From Chloroflexota bacterium (GTDB lineage Bacteria; Chloroflexota; Dormibacteria; Aeolococcales; Aeolococcaceae), in contig VBIQ01000004.1 in NCBI GenBank assembly GCA_005880985.1, positions 248,001-312,000 of the forward strand: DNA of 64,000 nt, in the 5' to 3' direction. Positions 24,331-33,813 of the stretch are shown here, one piece after another. Numbering within the stretch: the stretch's first letter is position 1; each line of letters starts with the position of its first letter. The notes under the pieces are model-generated. The model saw nothing but the letters and a program-made list of their open reading frames with translations, was not told the DNA's origin and did no database searches. Both the position numbers and the translations under genes were made by a program.

Positions 24331-24406
24331 GGGGCGTGGGCCAAGCCCGCGCCCCTCACCACCCCCGACGGCGGGACTCCCCGCCGGCGCGGGGCTTCGC
24401 CCGCGC
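24331..24406 (+). repeat. Run of three further GC-rich hairpins
   Basis: Stems are 24331-24341 with 24345-24355 (11 bp, one wobble), 24369-24375 with 24380-24386 (7 bp) and 24387-24393 with 24400-24406 (7 bp). With the two terminators upstream they make five consecutive hairpins in 135 bases. The rest of the non-coding gap up to 24623 shows only a -10 candidate. Confidence 0.45.
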
Positions 24407-24532
24407 TCGACGCGACCTCGCGGGCGGCGCTTCGGTCATCGCGCCCGGTGGTCCTGGATGAGGGCATGGTCTCGACAGGGGCGAGGTGATCGGAGCGGAG
24501 CCCGGTTGGCTGAGTGGCGCACAGCCCTTTGC

Positions 24533-24538
24533 TAGACT
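24533..24538 (+). promoter_or_regulatory. Putative -10 box (TAGACT) for ferredoxin gene
   Basis: TAGACTGG here is identical to the octamer at 13593 before korA. It would give a leader of about 80 bases. No convincing -35 is visible (TTGGCT lies 21 bases away). Confidence 0.35.
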
Positions 24539-24623
24539 GGGGTTCACCTCCCGGCCGCGAGGCGGCCCACCAGGGCACCCGTGCCGGGGCCAATCTGACC
24601 GCTCTCGCGGAAGGTCGAACCGG

Positions 24624-24914
24624 ATGACCTACATCATCACCGAGCCCTGTGTCGACTTGAAGGACAAGTCCTGCGTCGAGGTGTGCCCGGTGGACTGCAT
24701 CATCGGCGCCGACGAGGACCGGATGCTCTTCATCGATCCCGACGAGTGCATCGACTGCGGGGCCTGCGTCGATCCCTGCCCGGTGGACGCGATCTTCGCC
24801 GAGGAGGACGTCCCCGACCAGTGGGCGGCCTACACCCCGATCAACAAGGACTACTTCAAGGACAAGGACGGGGCCCGGCAGGCTCTCAACGAGCTGAAGC
24901 CGCCGGCTGCCTGA
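24624..24914 (+). CDS. fdxA: 7Fe (3Fe-4S/4Fe-4S) ferredoxin
   Basis: 96 residues. The cysteine pattern is that of FdxA-type seven-iron ferredoxins. C9, C17 and C52 suit a [3Fe-4S] cluster, and C21, C42, C45 and C48 (DECIDCGACVDPCPVDA) a [4Fe-4S] cluster; C25 is the extra cysteine often seen. The EEDVPDQW segment and an aromatic, charged C-terminal tail are also typical of the family. It likely accepts electrons from the KorAB 2-oxoacid oxidoreductase and may feed glutamate synthase or other reductases, which would explain its place among the nitrogen genes. Confidence 0.88.
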   Translation: MTYIITEPCVDLKDKSCVEVCPVDCIIGADEDRMLFIDPDECIDCGACVDPCPVDAIFAEEDVPDQWAAYTPINKDYFKDKDGARQALNELKPPAA

Positions 24915-24968
24915 CCCCCTCTCGGACGTTCTGCCCTAACGGCGCCGAGCTCCTCTGGCATCTAGCTG

Positions 24969-24985
24969 TTGTGCGCTGCGCACAA
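24969..24985 (+). promoter_or_regulatory. Perfect 17-bp palindrome TTGTGCGCTGCGCACAA before second glnA
   Basis: TTGTGCGC, one central base, then GCGCACAA: a perfect inverted repeat with 8-base arms located 143 bases before the glnA start, just downstream of the ferredoxin gene. Its left 13 bases also occur at 18979 before the first glnA, and its core TTGTGCGC occurs upstream of amt. Confidence 0.6.
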
Positions 24986-25128
24986 GCGCCGGCGTGGCAG
25001 CTTCGGGCTGGCCGACCATTCCGGAGAGGTGGCCGCGGACGGTACCCTCGCGCCGACCGCGGGAGCGCGTGCCGCCGGCCAGGCCCATACCGCCGCGGGT
25101 CCGCAGCGGGGCACGGAGGAGGACTTGC

Positions 25129-26574
<1,446 letters not shown>

Positions 26575-26614
26575 GCTTCGTGCGCCGCGGGCCTGACGGG
26601 GCCAGCGCTGCCGA

Positions 26615-26640
26615 GGGGTCGGAGCCGGAGCTCCGGCCCC
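26615..26640 (+). terminator. Terminator hairpin after glnA
   Basis: GGGGTCGGAGC pairs with GCTCCGGCCCC around a CGGA tetraloop (one wobble pair), followed by CTGTTGCT. It lies 40 bases after the glnA stop. Confidence 0.6.
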
Positions 26641-26872
26641 CTGTTGCTCATGTCGCTGTTGCGGTTGTGGCGGGCGGCGTCGGTACGGCTCACCCGGATT
26701 CATCGCTCTTTACAGCGGTTTCTGTCATTTGTGGTGTTTGTCCGGTACAACGGAAAACGCGACACAAGTAACGGGGAGTTGACGGTCGCACCGGCACGCT
26801 GGCGGTGCCGGGTAGAGCCACCTCCACGGCCGGGGCGGGCCGGCGGCAGGAGGCGCAGAGGGGGTCGGATCA
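26641..26872 (+). other. Intergenic region with AT-richer promoter-like stretch
   Basis: No gene is apparent. Bases 26695-26785 are clearly less GC-rich than the surroundings and probably hold the promoter of the anchored protein downstream. A GCACCG...CGGTGC hairpin lies at 26788-26808. I could not assign a riboswitch or operator. Confidence 0.35.
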
Positions 26873-27937
26873 ATGGGGAACGGGAAGGGCCGTCGACGCA
26901 CGGCCACGCACGGGGCCGGGTTGCGCCGTCTTGGCCTGACGCTGTGTATGTCGGGCCTGGCGCTCAGCGGGTGGGGCCTCCTCGGGCCGGCGGCTACCGT
27001 CGGACTCGCGGCTCCGTCAGCGAGCGGCTGCGCCCACGGACAGGGACATGACCCGGCCGCATGTCCGGGCGGCGCCGCCGGGTCGGTCTCGTCGAGCAGT
27101 CTCTCGAGCAGCGCCAGCACCTCGACCTCCGCGACCGGCGGCGGCACCGCCGGCGGGCCGTCGACGTCGTCGGGCGCGGCCGCTCCGTCGGCCGGCATCG
27201 GGTCCGCTCTGTCAACGATCGCCGCTCCCGCCGTGAACAGCGGTGGGTCGGGTCATACCGGGCCCGGCGACAAGAACGCCGGTGATGTCTGGCTCGACAA
27301 CGTCGGTCAGCCGGCGGGTCCGGGCCACGAGATGGATCCACACCTCGCCTGCCAGGACATCAACCTGTGGGGGGCGGGACTCGCCGACGGCGGCGGGACC
27401 TACACCATCGATGGCTGGCGGCCGAGCGGCGGCGGAGCCGGCAACCAGGCGTGGCCCGGGACCCGCGGGGCCCCCGGCAACGCCGCCTGGAGCGCGTCGG
27501 TGAGCAGCCGCTCGCCGCAGGTGATCTCGGTCATCTCGGTCAAGACCCTGATCGCCCACGCCAACGCCGACGGCGACAAGCCCCACCCGATCCAGGGTTA
27601 CCACTTCAAGTTGCAGTTCAGCCAGGACCCGCAGAAGCACAAGACCTTCTGGGTGCGCTGCGATCCGCCGGTGGTGGCGGTGGCCACACCGACGCCGGCG
27701 CCGACCCCGACACCGACTCCGAAGACGTCGACTCCGACGCCGACGCCTGCTTCCACGCCCGCACCCACCCCCACGTCCGGCGTGTTGCCCACGGCGACGC
27801 CCGGGCTGCACGGCGAGGTGCAGGCGCTCAGCACACCGAACACCGGGAGCAACCTCCCACTGGGCCTGGGACTGCTGCTGACCCTTGGCGGCGCAGCGAC
27901 GCTGGCGGTCTCCCGCCGGCGACCTCGCCGAGACTGA
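26873..27937 (+). CDS. Secreted protein with TPNTG-type C-terminal anchor
   Basis: 354 residues. A basic start and hydrophobic core (LGLTLCMSGLALSGWGLLG) form a signal peptide to about residue 45. A Ser/Thr/Gly-rich linker follows to residue 125. A globular domain of about 110 residues follows, with DVWLDNVGQPAGPGHEMDP, CQDINLWGAGLADGGGTYTI and a C-terminal TFWVRC; its two cysteines could form a disulfide. A TPTPTP-repeat spacer then leads to STPNTG, a membrane helix (LGLGLLLTLGGAATLA) and RRRPRRD. The layout is that of a sortase substrate or cell-surface tether. The central domain matches nothing I can name. Confidence 0.65.
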   Translation: MGNGKGRRRTATHGAGLRRLGLTLCMSGLALSGWGLLGPAATVGLAAPSASGCAHGQGHDPAACPGGAAGSVSSSSLSSSASTSTSATGGGTAGGPSTSSGAAAPSAGIGSALSTIAAPAVNSGGSGHTGPGDKNAGDVWLDNVGQPAGPGHEMDPHLACQDINLWGAGLADGGGTYTIDGWRPSGGGAGNQAWPGTRGAPGNAAWSASVSSRSPQVISVISVKTLIAHANADGDKPHPIQGYHFKLQFSQDPQKHKTFWVRCDPPVVAVATPTPAPTPTPTPKTSTPTPTPASTPAPTPTSGVLPTATPGLHGEVQALSTPNTGSNLPLGLGLLLTLGGAATLAVSRRRPRRD

Positions 27938-27951
27938 CGGAGGGGTGGACG

Positions 27952-27984
27952 AGACGGGCGGTCCGCGCCGTGTGGGCCGCCCGT
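27952..27984 (+). terminator. Terminator hairpin after anchored secreted protein
   Basis: GACGGGCGG (27952-27960) pairs with CCGCCCGTC (27976-27984). The stem extends inward through TCC/GGG to 12 pairs with a nine-base loop, followed by ATTCGT. Confidence 0.55.
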
Positions 27985-28101
27985 CATTCGTCGCAGTCGC
28001 GTGGCCTCGGGTCGGCGGACCTCGGGCCCCTGCAGCCGGGGGCCGCTCCGCGCCATGATTCGTCGGCGGTCGTCAGGCAATCGCCGCGCTAGGAGAACGC
28101 T

Positions 28102-29343
28102 GTGGACTTCAGCTTCAGCACTCGCGTCGAGCAGCTGCGCGCCGAGCTGTTCGACTTCATGAGCGGCCACGTCTACCCCGCCGAGCCGGTGTACCGCGAG
28201 CAGGTCGCGGCATCCGGCAAGCACCACGTCAGCCCGCCGGTGATGGAGCAGCTCAAGGCGGAGGCGCGCCGGCGTGGACTGTGGAATCTCTTCCTTCCGG
28301 AATCACGCTGGGGAGCCGGTCTGAGCAACCTCGAGTACGCGCCGCTGGCGGAGATCACCGGGCGCAGCTTCATCGCTCCCGAGGCGCTCAACTGCGCGGC
28401 CCCCGACACCGGCAACATGGAGATCCTCGCCCTCTTCGGCACCCCCGAGCAGCAGGAGAGCTGGCTGCGCCCGCTGCTCGACGGCGAGATCCGCTCCTGC
28501 TTCGGGATGACCGAGCCGGAGGTGGCCAGCTCCGACGCCACCAACATCCAGAGCCGCATCGTCCGCGACCGCGACGAATATGTCATCAACGGCCACAAGT
28601 GGTGGACCAGTGGCGCCGCCGATCCCCGCTGCAAGGTCTGCATCTTCATGGGCAAGACCGATCCCGATGGTCCGCGGCACCTCCAGCAGACGATGGTGCT
28701 GGTGCCGCTGGACACCCCGGGAGTGCGCATCGCCCGCACCCTGCCAGTGTTCGGCTACGACGAGGGGCACGGCCACTGCGAGGTCTTCTTCGAGAACGTC
28801 CGTGTCCCGGTGACCAACCGGCTCGGCGACGAGGGCTCCGGCTTCGCCATCGCCCAGGCGCGGTTGGGACCCGGCCGCATCCACCATTGCATGCGCGCCA
28901 TCGGGATGGCGGAGCGCGCCTTCGAGCTGATGATCGAGCGGGCCCGCAGCCGGGTCGCCTTCGGCAAGCCGCTGGCGGAGCAGGGCGTGGTCCAGGACCA
29001 GATCGCCGAGTCGCGGATGGAGATCGAGCAGGCCAGGCTGCTGGTGCTCAAGGCGGCCTGGTTGATGGACACCGTGGGAGCGAAGGGTGCGCGGATCGAG
29101 ATCTCGGCCATCAAGGTGGTGGCTCCCCGCGTCGCCTGCAACGTGATCGACCGAGCGATCCAGATCCACGGCGGTGCCGGGGTCTCCGGCGACTTCCCCC
29201 TGGCGCAGATGTACGCCGGGGCGCGCACCCTGCGGCTCGCCGACGGGCCCGACGAGGTGCACAAGCAGAGCCTGGCGCGCCACGAGCTGAAGCGGTCGGT
29301 CGACACCGCCGCCGCGCCCGTTCCGGTGGGCGCTTCCCGCTAG
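28102..29343 (+). CDS. Acyl-CoA dehydrogenase (ACAD10/11-like)
   Basis: 413 residues from a GTG preceded by TAGGAGA. It has the acyl-CoA dehydrogenase core: [26 protein letters not shown] for flavin binding, [15 protein letters not shown], and [19 protein letters not shown] near the C-terminus. The late segment [14 protein letters not shown] is typical of the ACAD10/11 subgroup rather than of short/medium-chain enzymes. It oxidises an acyl-CoA to the enoyl-CoA with FAD, passing electrons to an electron-transfer flavoprotein. No thiolase or hydratase lies beside it, so chain length is unknown. Confidence 0.87.
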   Translation: MDFSFSTRVEQLRAELFDFMSGHVYPAEPVYREQVAASGKHHVSPPVMEQLKAEARRRGLWNLFLPESRWGAGLSNLEYAPLAEITGRSFIAPEALNCAAPDTGNMEILALFGTPEQQESWLRPLLDGEIRSCFGMTEPEVASSDATNIQSRIVRDRDEYVINGHKWWTSGAADPRCKVCIFMGKTDPDGPRHLQQTMVLVPLDTPGVRIARTLPVFGYDEGHGHCEVFFENVRVPVTNRLGDEGSGFAIAQARLGPGRIHHCMRAIGMAERAFELMIERARSRVAFGKPLAEQGVVQDQIAESRMEIEQARLLVLKAAWLMDTVGAKGARIEISAIKVVAPRVACNVIDRAIQIHGGAGVSGDFPLAQMYAGARTLRLADGPDEVHKQSLARHELKRSVDTAAAPVPVGASR

Positions 29344-29358
29344 CCGTCCGGTCCGGGG

Positions 29359-31239
29359 TTACCCAGCCAGGATGGTGTGAGCCCGGGCGGGCAGCATCCC
29401 GCGCGCGGCGGTGGCGACGCTCTCGGCGTCGAGACCGAAACCCGCCAGCAGCAGTTGCTGGGCGCCGTGCTCGAGGAAGCGATCGGGCAGTCCCAGGATG
29501 CGCACCGGAGTGGTGACTCCCGCCGCGGCCAGCAGCTGCAGCAGGGCGCTGCCGAAGCCGCCGGCGACGGTGCCGTCCTCGACGGTCACCACCGCGGCAT
29601 GGAGTGCTGCCATCGCTGCCAGCTCGGGGTCGAGCGGCTTGACGAATCGGGCGTCGACGACCGTCGCCGAGATGCCGGTGGCGGCGAGCCGGTCGGCCGC
29701 GTTCTCGGCGACGGCGACCATCTTGCCGACCGCCAGCAGGGCGACATCACGGCCGTTGCGCACGGTGCACGCACGGCCGATCGGCACCGGCTCCAGCGGC
29801 GCCGAGGCTTCCGACGGAGCGTTGCCGCGCGGGAATCGCAGGGCGAAGGGACCGTCGTGCGCCAGTGCCGTCGCCAGCAGCCGCCGCATCTCGTCGGGAG
29901 TGCTCGGCGCGGAGACGGTCATCCCGGGGACCGTCCGCAGGTAGGCGAGATCGAGTGCGCCGTGATGGGAGGCACCGTCGGGACCGGTGACCCCCGCGCG
30001 GTCGAGCACGAAGGTGACCGGGGCGTAGTGCAGCGAGGTGTCGCAGGCGACCTGGTCGAAGGCGCGTTGCAAGAAGGTCGAGTAGATGCACACCACCGGC
30101 CGCAGACCCTGGAGGGCGAGCCCGGTGGCGAAGGTGACGGCATGCTGCTCGGCGATGCCGACGTCGAAGAAGCGCTCGGGGAAGCGGGCGGCGAAGCCGA
30201 GCAGGCCGGTCGACGACGCCATCGCCGCGGTGATGGCGACGATGCGAGGATCCTTCTCCGCGGCTTCGATCAGCGCCTCACCGAAGAGGTCGGTCCACGA
30301 GGCCGGCGCGGGCTTGGAGGAGCCGGTGCTCGGGTCGAAGGTCGAGACGCCGTGGAAACGGTCGATCTCGTCCTCCTCGGCCGGTGCGTAGCCGTGACCC
30401 TTCTCGGTGACGAAATGGACCACCACCGGACCGTTGTAGCGAGCCGCGTCGCGGAGCGCTCGCTCCACCGCGCGCAGGTCGTGACCGTCGATGGGACCGC
30501 CGTACTTGAGCCCGAGGGTCTCGAAGATCGAGGGCGTCGTCACCAGCTGCTTGAGGGAGTTCTTCATCCGCCGGGCCGTGTCATAGGCGGAACCGCCGAC
30601 CACCGGCAGTCGCTGCAGCACCGTCCCCGCGGCGTCCTTGGCCGCCTCGTAGCGCGGCGACAGCCGCAGGCGGGCGAGGTTCTCGGCGATGCCGCCGATG
30701 GTGGGTGCGTAGGAGCGCCCATTGTCGTTGAGGATGATGATCAGGTTGGGTTTGAGAGCCCCGATGTTGTTGAGCGCCTCGTACGCCATCCCTCCGGTGA
30801 GCGCGCCGTCGCCGACGATGCAGATGGTCTTGCCAGGCTCGCCCCGCAGCTCTCGGGCGGTGGCGACCGCAAGGGCATAGGACAGTCCGGTCGACGCGTG
30901 TGAGTTCTCCACCAGGTCGTGATCCGACTCGGCGCGAGAGGGATAGCCGGAGAGGCCGCCCTGCTGTCGCAGGGTTGGAAACAGGTGAAGGCGGCCGGTG
31001 AGCATCTTGTGCACGTAGGCCTGATGGCCGGTGTCGAAGACGATGCGATCACGCGGGCTGTCGAAGATGCGGTGCAGGGCCACGGTGAGCTCCACCACGC
31101 CAAGGTTCGGGCCCAGGTGGCCACCGGTGCGCGCCACGGCGTCGACGAGAAACTGCCGGATCTCGGCGCAGAGCCTCTCGAGGTCGGCATAACCGAGGTC
31201 GCGGAGGTCGGCCGGTCCTGCGATCTCCTCGAGAAGCAC
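29359..31239 (-). CDS. dxs: 1-deoxy-D-xylulose-5-phosphate synthase
   Basis: 626 residues, normal length, from a GTG with a leaderless-type -10 box. Visible signatures: [28 protein letters not shown], the thiamine-diphosphate motif [16 protein letters not shown]...[11 protein letters not shown], the pyrimidine domain GIAEQHAV and [10 protein letters not shown], and a transketolase-C domain near the end. It condenses pyruvate and glyceraldehyde-3-phosphate at the start of the MEP isoprenoid pathway, which also supplies the farnesyl chain used by the heme O synthase at 53 kb. It converges with the acyl-CoA dehydrogenase gene. Confidence 0.93.
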   Translation of the reverse strand: MLLEEIAGPADLRDLGYADLERLCAEIRQFLVDAVARTGGHLGPNLGVVELTVALHRIFDSPRDRIVFDTGHQAYVHKMLTGRLHLFPTLRQQGGLSGYPSRAESDHDLVENSHASTGLSYALAVATARELRGEPGKTICIVGDGALTGGMAYEALNNIGALKPNLIIILNDNGRSYAPTIGGIAENLARLRLSPRYEAAKDAAGTVLQRLPVVGGSAYDTARRMKNSLKQLVTTPSIFETLGLKYGGPIDGHDLRAVERALRDAARYNGPVVVHFVTEKGHGYAPAEEDEIDRFHGVSTFDPSTGSSKPAPASWTDLFGEALIEAAEKDPRIVAITAAMASSTGLLGFAARFPERFFDVGIAEQHAVTFATGLALQGLRPVVCIYSTFLQRAFDQVACDTSLHYAPVTFVLDRAGVTGPDGASHHGALDLAYLRTVPGMTVSAPSTPDEMRRLLATALAHDGPFALRFPRGNAPSEASAPLEPVPIGRACTVRNGRDVALLAVGKMVAVAENAADRLAATGISATVVDARFVKPLDPELAAMAALHAAVVTVEDGTVAGGFGSALLQLLAAAGVTTPVRILGLPDRFLEHGAQQLLLAGFGLDAESVATAARGMLPARAHTILAG

Positions 31240-31245
31240 CTGGCG

Positions 31246-31251
31246 ATTCTA
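31246..31251 (-). promoter_or_regulatory. Putative -10 box (TAGAAT), leaderless dxs
   Basis: On the minus strand TAGAAT is followed by CGCCAG and the GTG of dxs, six bases in all, with no ribosome binding site. Confidence 0.45.
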
Positions 31252-31358
31252 GCAACGCCCTCGGCGCCGGACCGGCGTCGATCTCGACGCCTGCGCCGGG
31301 GGATGATAGATGCGGTGTCCACGACCACCCCTGTCCTGCCGAAGCCGCTCCAGCAGCG

Positions 31359-32159
31359 GTGAGCGACGACGACGCGCGAGCAGAGCTGCTCGCCTGTGCC
31401 GCGCGCAACGGCGACATCGCCGAGGGTGCTCTCTGGCTCGCCACCGAGGACTGCCACGGAGTCGATCGTCCGCGCTGGCTCGAGGTGGTCGACGCGCTGG
31501 CCGAGGAGCTGCGGACCCGTTCGGGTCGGCAGCCGCCGGTGCTGGCGGCGCCGGTGATCGCCGGGCTGCTCCGCGACCGGCTCGGGCTGCACGGCGCGGC
31601 CGCCGCCGACCCGCGGACCCACTACCTGCACACGGTGCTGGAACGCGGAGGCGGCATCCCCATCGCCTGCAGTGCGGTGTGGATCGCGGTGGGCCGGCGC
31701 GCCGGCATCGAGGTCGAGGGCGTCGGCCTGCCTGGCCATTTCGTGGTGCGCGTCGCCGGCGCCCTGGTCGACGCCTTCGGCGGCGGCGCGCTTCTCGACG
31801 ACAGCGAGGCCACCCGCCTGGTCGCGGCCGCGTTCGGCAGCGAGCCTCCACGCCTCGAGCCCGAGTGGCTCGAGGCAGCGTCCACCCGCGAGATGCTGGC
31901 GCGCATGTCGCGAAATCTGCGCAGCTGTCACGCCGCCCTGAGCAACTGGACGCTGGCGCTCCGAGCCGCCGACCGCTGTGTCGCGCTGCTTCCCGACAGC
32001 CCACCGGAGCGCCGCGACCGCGGGCTGCTCGCCTGGCGATGCGGACGCGCCGCCCTGGCCCTCGACGACCTCTCCTGGTACCTGGACGTGGTGCCCGATG
32101 CCCCGGACCATGAGGCGATCAGCGAGGCGCGCAGCCGGTTGCGCGCGTTTCTCAACTGA
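31359..32159 (+). CDS. SirB1/transglutaminase-like family protein
   Basis: 266 residues from a GTG. The central domain is of the SirB1 family, a transglutaminase-core relative: YLHTVLERGGGIPIACSAVW aligns with the RKGNPIsLGvLYL segment, and GVGLPGHFVVRV...DAFGGG with the gvnFPGHFLLRy...iDPFnGG segment. The cysteine of IACSA lies where many relatives have serine or leucine. A C-terminal TPR-like helical part (LRAADRCVALLPDSPPERRDRGLLAWRCG) follows. Function is unknown, and no protease activity is established for the family. A 66-residue membrane protein begins at the next base. Confidence 0.72.
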   Translation: MSDDDARAELLACAARNGDIAEGALWLATEDCHGVDRPRWLEVVDALAEELRTRSGRQPPVLAAPVIAGLLRDRLGLHGAAAADPRTHYLHTVLERGGGIPIACSAVWIAVGRRAGIEVEGVGLPGHFVVRVAGALVDAFGGGALLDDSEATRLVAAAFGSEPPRLEPEWLEAASTREMLARMSRNLRSCHAALSNWTLALRAADRCVALLPDSPPERRDRGLLAWRCGRAALALDDLSWYLDVVPDAPDHEAISEARSRLRAFLN

Positions 32160-32360
32160 GTGCCGATGCGCATCCTCGCCTTCGGCGGTCTGGGGCTCGC
32201 TCTCATCGGTGCCGGACTGCTCACCGCCCCGCGATGGACCGCCTCGCTGCTGCGCTTGCTGGGCGTACGCCGCCCGCTGGATACCGCCAACCGCGCTGCC
32301 GCCTGGGGCCTGGTGGTGATCGGCCTGCTCGTCGTGATCCTGGCGCGACTGATCCGGTGA
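32160..32360 (+). CDS. Small two-TM membrane protein
   Basis: 66 residues from a GTG immediately after the upstream stop (ATG two codons later is an alternative). Two hydrophobic helices, ILAFGGLGLALIGAGLL and AAAWGLVVIGLLVVILARL, flank a short basic loop LRLLGVRRP. No family recognised. The stop abuts the stop of the convergent gene with no gap. Confidence 0.55.
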   Translation: MPMRILAFGGLGLALIGAGLLTAPRWTASLLRLLGVRRPLDTANRAAAWGLVVIGLLVVILARLIR

Positions 32361-32705
32361 TCAGCTGCCGATGAGCAGCGCCAGCAGATAGACGAGCCCG
32401 ACGAGCACCAGCGCCAGGAAGGGCATGACCGCGAAGACCACGAAGGAGAAGATGAGGCGCTCGTCGTTGACCAGGTCGGGCGATCGCAGTCGCAGGCGTG
32501 CGTCGCGGACATACCAGCCGACGCCACCGGCGATGAAGCCGCTGAGCAGGAAGAGGATGCCCAGCAGGGCGCTGGCGACTCCGACACGATGGGGAGCCAG
32601 GGTGAACTTCCAGGTCAGGCCGCCGGCGATGGAGAGCAGTCCGCAGGAGACGAAACGCAGCAGGATGGCGGTCGGTCTGAGCCGGGCTGCCGTGGCCGCG
32701 GGCAT
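32361..32705 (-). CDS. Three-TM membrane protein of unknown function
   Basis: 114 residues from the ATG at 32705, supported by a TATACT box nine bases upstream; the longer upstream frame overlaps the divergent reductase gene. Hydrophobic helices lie near residues 13-33, 42-66 and 85-112, and there is a basic stretch RDARLRLRSPDLVNDERL between helices 2 and 3. No family recognised. Confidence 0.6.
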   Translation of the reverse strand: MPAATAARLRPTAILLRFVSCGLLSIAGGLTWKFTLAPHRVGVASALLGILFLLSGFIAGGVGWYVRDARLRLRSPDLVNDERLIFSFVVFAVMPFLALVLVGLVYLLALLIGS

Positions 32706-32714
32706 GGCGGCGGC

Positions 32715-32720
32715 AGTATA
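32715..32720 (-). promoter_or_regulatory. Putative -10 box (TATACT), near-leaderless
   Basis: Minus-strand TATACT lies nine bases before the ATG at 32705. It shares a 56-base divergent intergenic region with the promoter of the aldo/keto reductase. Confidence 0.4.
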
Positions 32721-32749
32721 GGAGACCACGGTCGGCGTGGCCGACTCCG

Positions 32750-32755
32750 CATAAT
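32750..32755 (+). promoter_or_regulatory. Putative -10 box (CATAAT), leaderless
   Basis: CATAAT is followed by six bases and the ATG at 32762, without a ribosome binding site. Confidence 0.42.
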
Positions 32756-32761
32756 CGGCAC

Positions 32762-33763
32762 ATGCAGTACCGCTCGCTCGGGTCCACCGGCGTCGTCCTC
32801 TCGGGGGTCGGGTTCGGTGGCTGGGTGCTCGGCACCAACTGGTACGGCACCCTCGATGAGCGCCAGGGACCTGACCTGGTGCGGCAGGCACTGGAGCGGG
32901 GCGTCACCTTCTTCGACACCTCCAACTCCTACGGCGAAGGCGGTATCAGCGAGACCCTGCTCGCCGCCGCCCTGGACGGCGTGCCGCGTTCCCACTACGT
33001 GTTGGGGAGCAAGGCCGGGTACGACATCGAGGCGCCGCGGCAGCACGCCCACGGGGAACGGCCGCAGCGCTGGGACGGCGACTTTATCCGCGCCTCGTGC
33101 GAGGCCAGCCTGCGCCGGCTGCGCACCGACGTGATCGACGTCTACGAGCTGCACAACCCGCGTCTGGACGCGATCGACGACGACGGCTGCTTCGCCATGC
33201 TGGAGACGCTGCGGCGCGAGGGCAAGATCCGTGCCTTCGGTGTCGCCCTCGGTCCCGCCATCGGCTGGGAGGAGGAGGGCGTCGCGGCGCTGCGCCGCCG
33301 CCGCGTCGACTGCGTGCAGACCGTCTACAACGTGCTCGAACAGGATCCGGGCCGGCGCTTTCTCGCCGAAGCCGAGTCGGCCGGAGCCGGGGTGCTGGCG
33401 CGCGTCCCGCATGCCTCGGGAGCGCTGGAGGGAAAGATCACCCGCGACACCGTGTTCCCCCCCGGCGACCACCGCTCCTTCCGCAACCGCGAGATGCTGC
33501 ACGACCTACTCGACAAGGCAGAGCAGCTGCGTTTCCTCCACGCGGACGGCACTCACACGGTGGCCCAGGTCGCCATCCAGTTTCTGCTTGCCCAGCCGCG
33601 GATCAGCAGCGTCCTGCCCACCATGACCGAGGCCGCCCAGCTGGACGAGTTCACCGCCGCCGCCGACCTGCCGCCACTCAGCGGTGCAGAGCTTCGCCGC
33701 GTCGACGAGCTCTACGCCGACAACTTCGGCGTCGCGCGACGCGAGTACGCGACACGCCGCTGA
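32762..33763 (+). CDS. Aldo/keto reductase
   Basis: 333 residues. The TIM-barrel AKR fold is shown by YRSLGSTGVVLSGVGFGGW at the start. The catalytic tetrad is visible as D52 and Y57 (FDTSNSYGEG), K84 (GSKAGYD) and H131 (ELHNPR). C-terminal AQVAIQFLLAQPRISSVLPT matches the NADPH-binding region. It reduces aldehydes or ketones, or acts as an L-fucose/L-galactose-type dehydrogenase; the substrate is unknown. It is divergent from a membrane protein and is followed closely by the paired ArsA-like ATPase genes. Confidence 0.85.
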   Translation: MQYRSLGSTGVVLSGVGFGGWVLGTNWYGTLDERQGPDLVRQALERGVTFFDTSNSYGEGGISETLLAAALDGVPRSHYVLGSKAGYDIEAPRQHAHGERPQRWDGDFIRASCEASLRRLRTDVIDVYELHNPRLDAIDDDGCFAMLETLRREGKIRAFGVALGPAIGWEEEGVAALRRRRVDCVQTVYNVLEQDPGRRFLAEAESAGAGVLARVPHASGALEGKITRDTVFPPGDHRSFRNREMLHDLLDKAEQLRFLHADGTHTVAQVAIQFLLAQPRISSVLPTMTEAAQLDEFTAAADLPPLSGAELRRVDELYADNFGVARREYATRR

Positions 33764-33813
33764 CCAGGAAGCCGGCGCCGAGCCGCTCCCGGCGGGCCGA
33801 GGGCACCCTGCCC

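Noticed and set aside
26745..26872. Possible c-di-AMP (ydaO-type) leader before the anchored protein
   Set aside because: A few GC stems and a GTAACGGGG stretch suggested it, but the core consensus segments could not be aligned.
27690..27780. TPTPTP tandem repeat as a possible VNTR
   Set aside because: The codons differ from copy to copy and the stretch is an ordinary proline-threonine spacer in a surface protein.
33097..33813. Upstream extension giving a 555-residue ArsA-like protein
   Set aside because: That part of the frame overlaps the aldo/keto reductase completely and has no homology. The ATPase motif begins right after the GTG at 33814.
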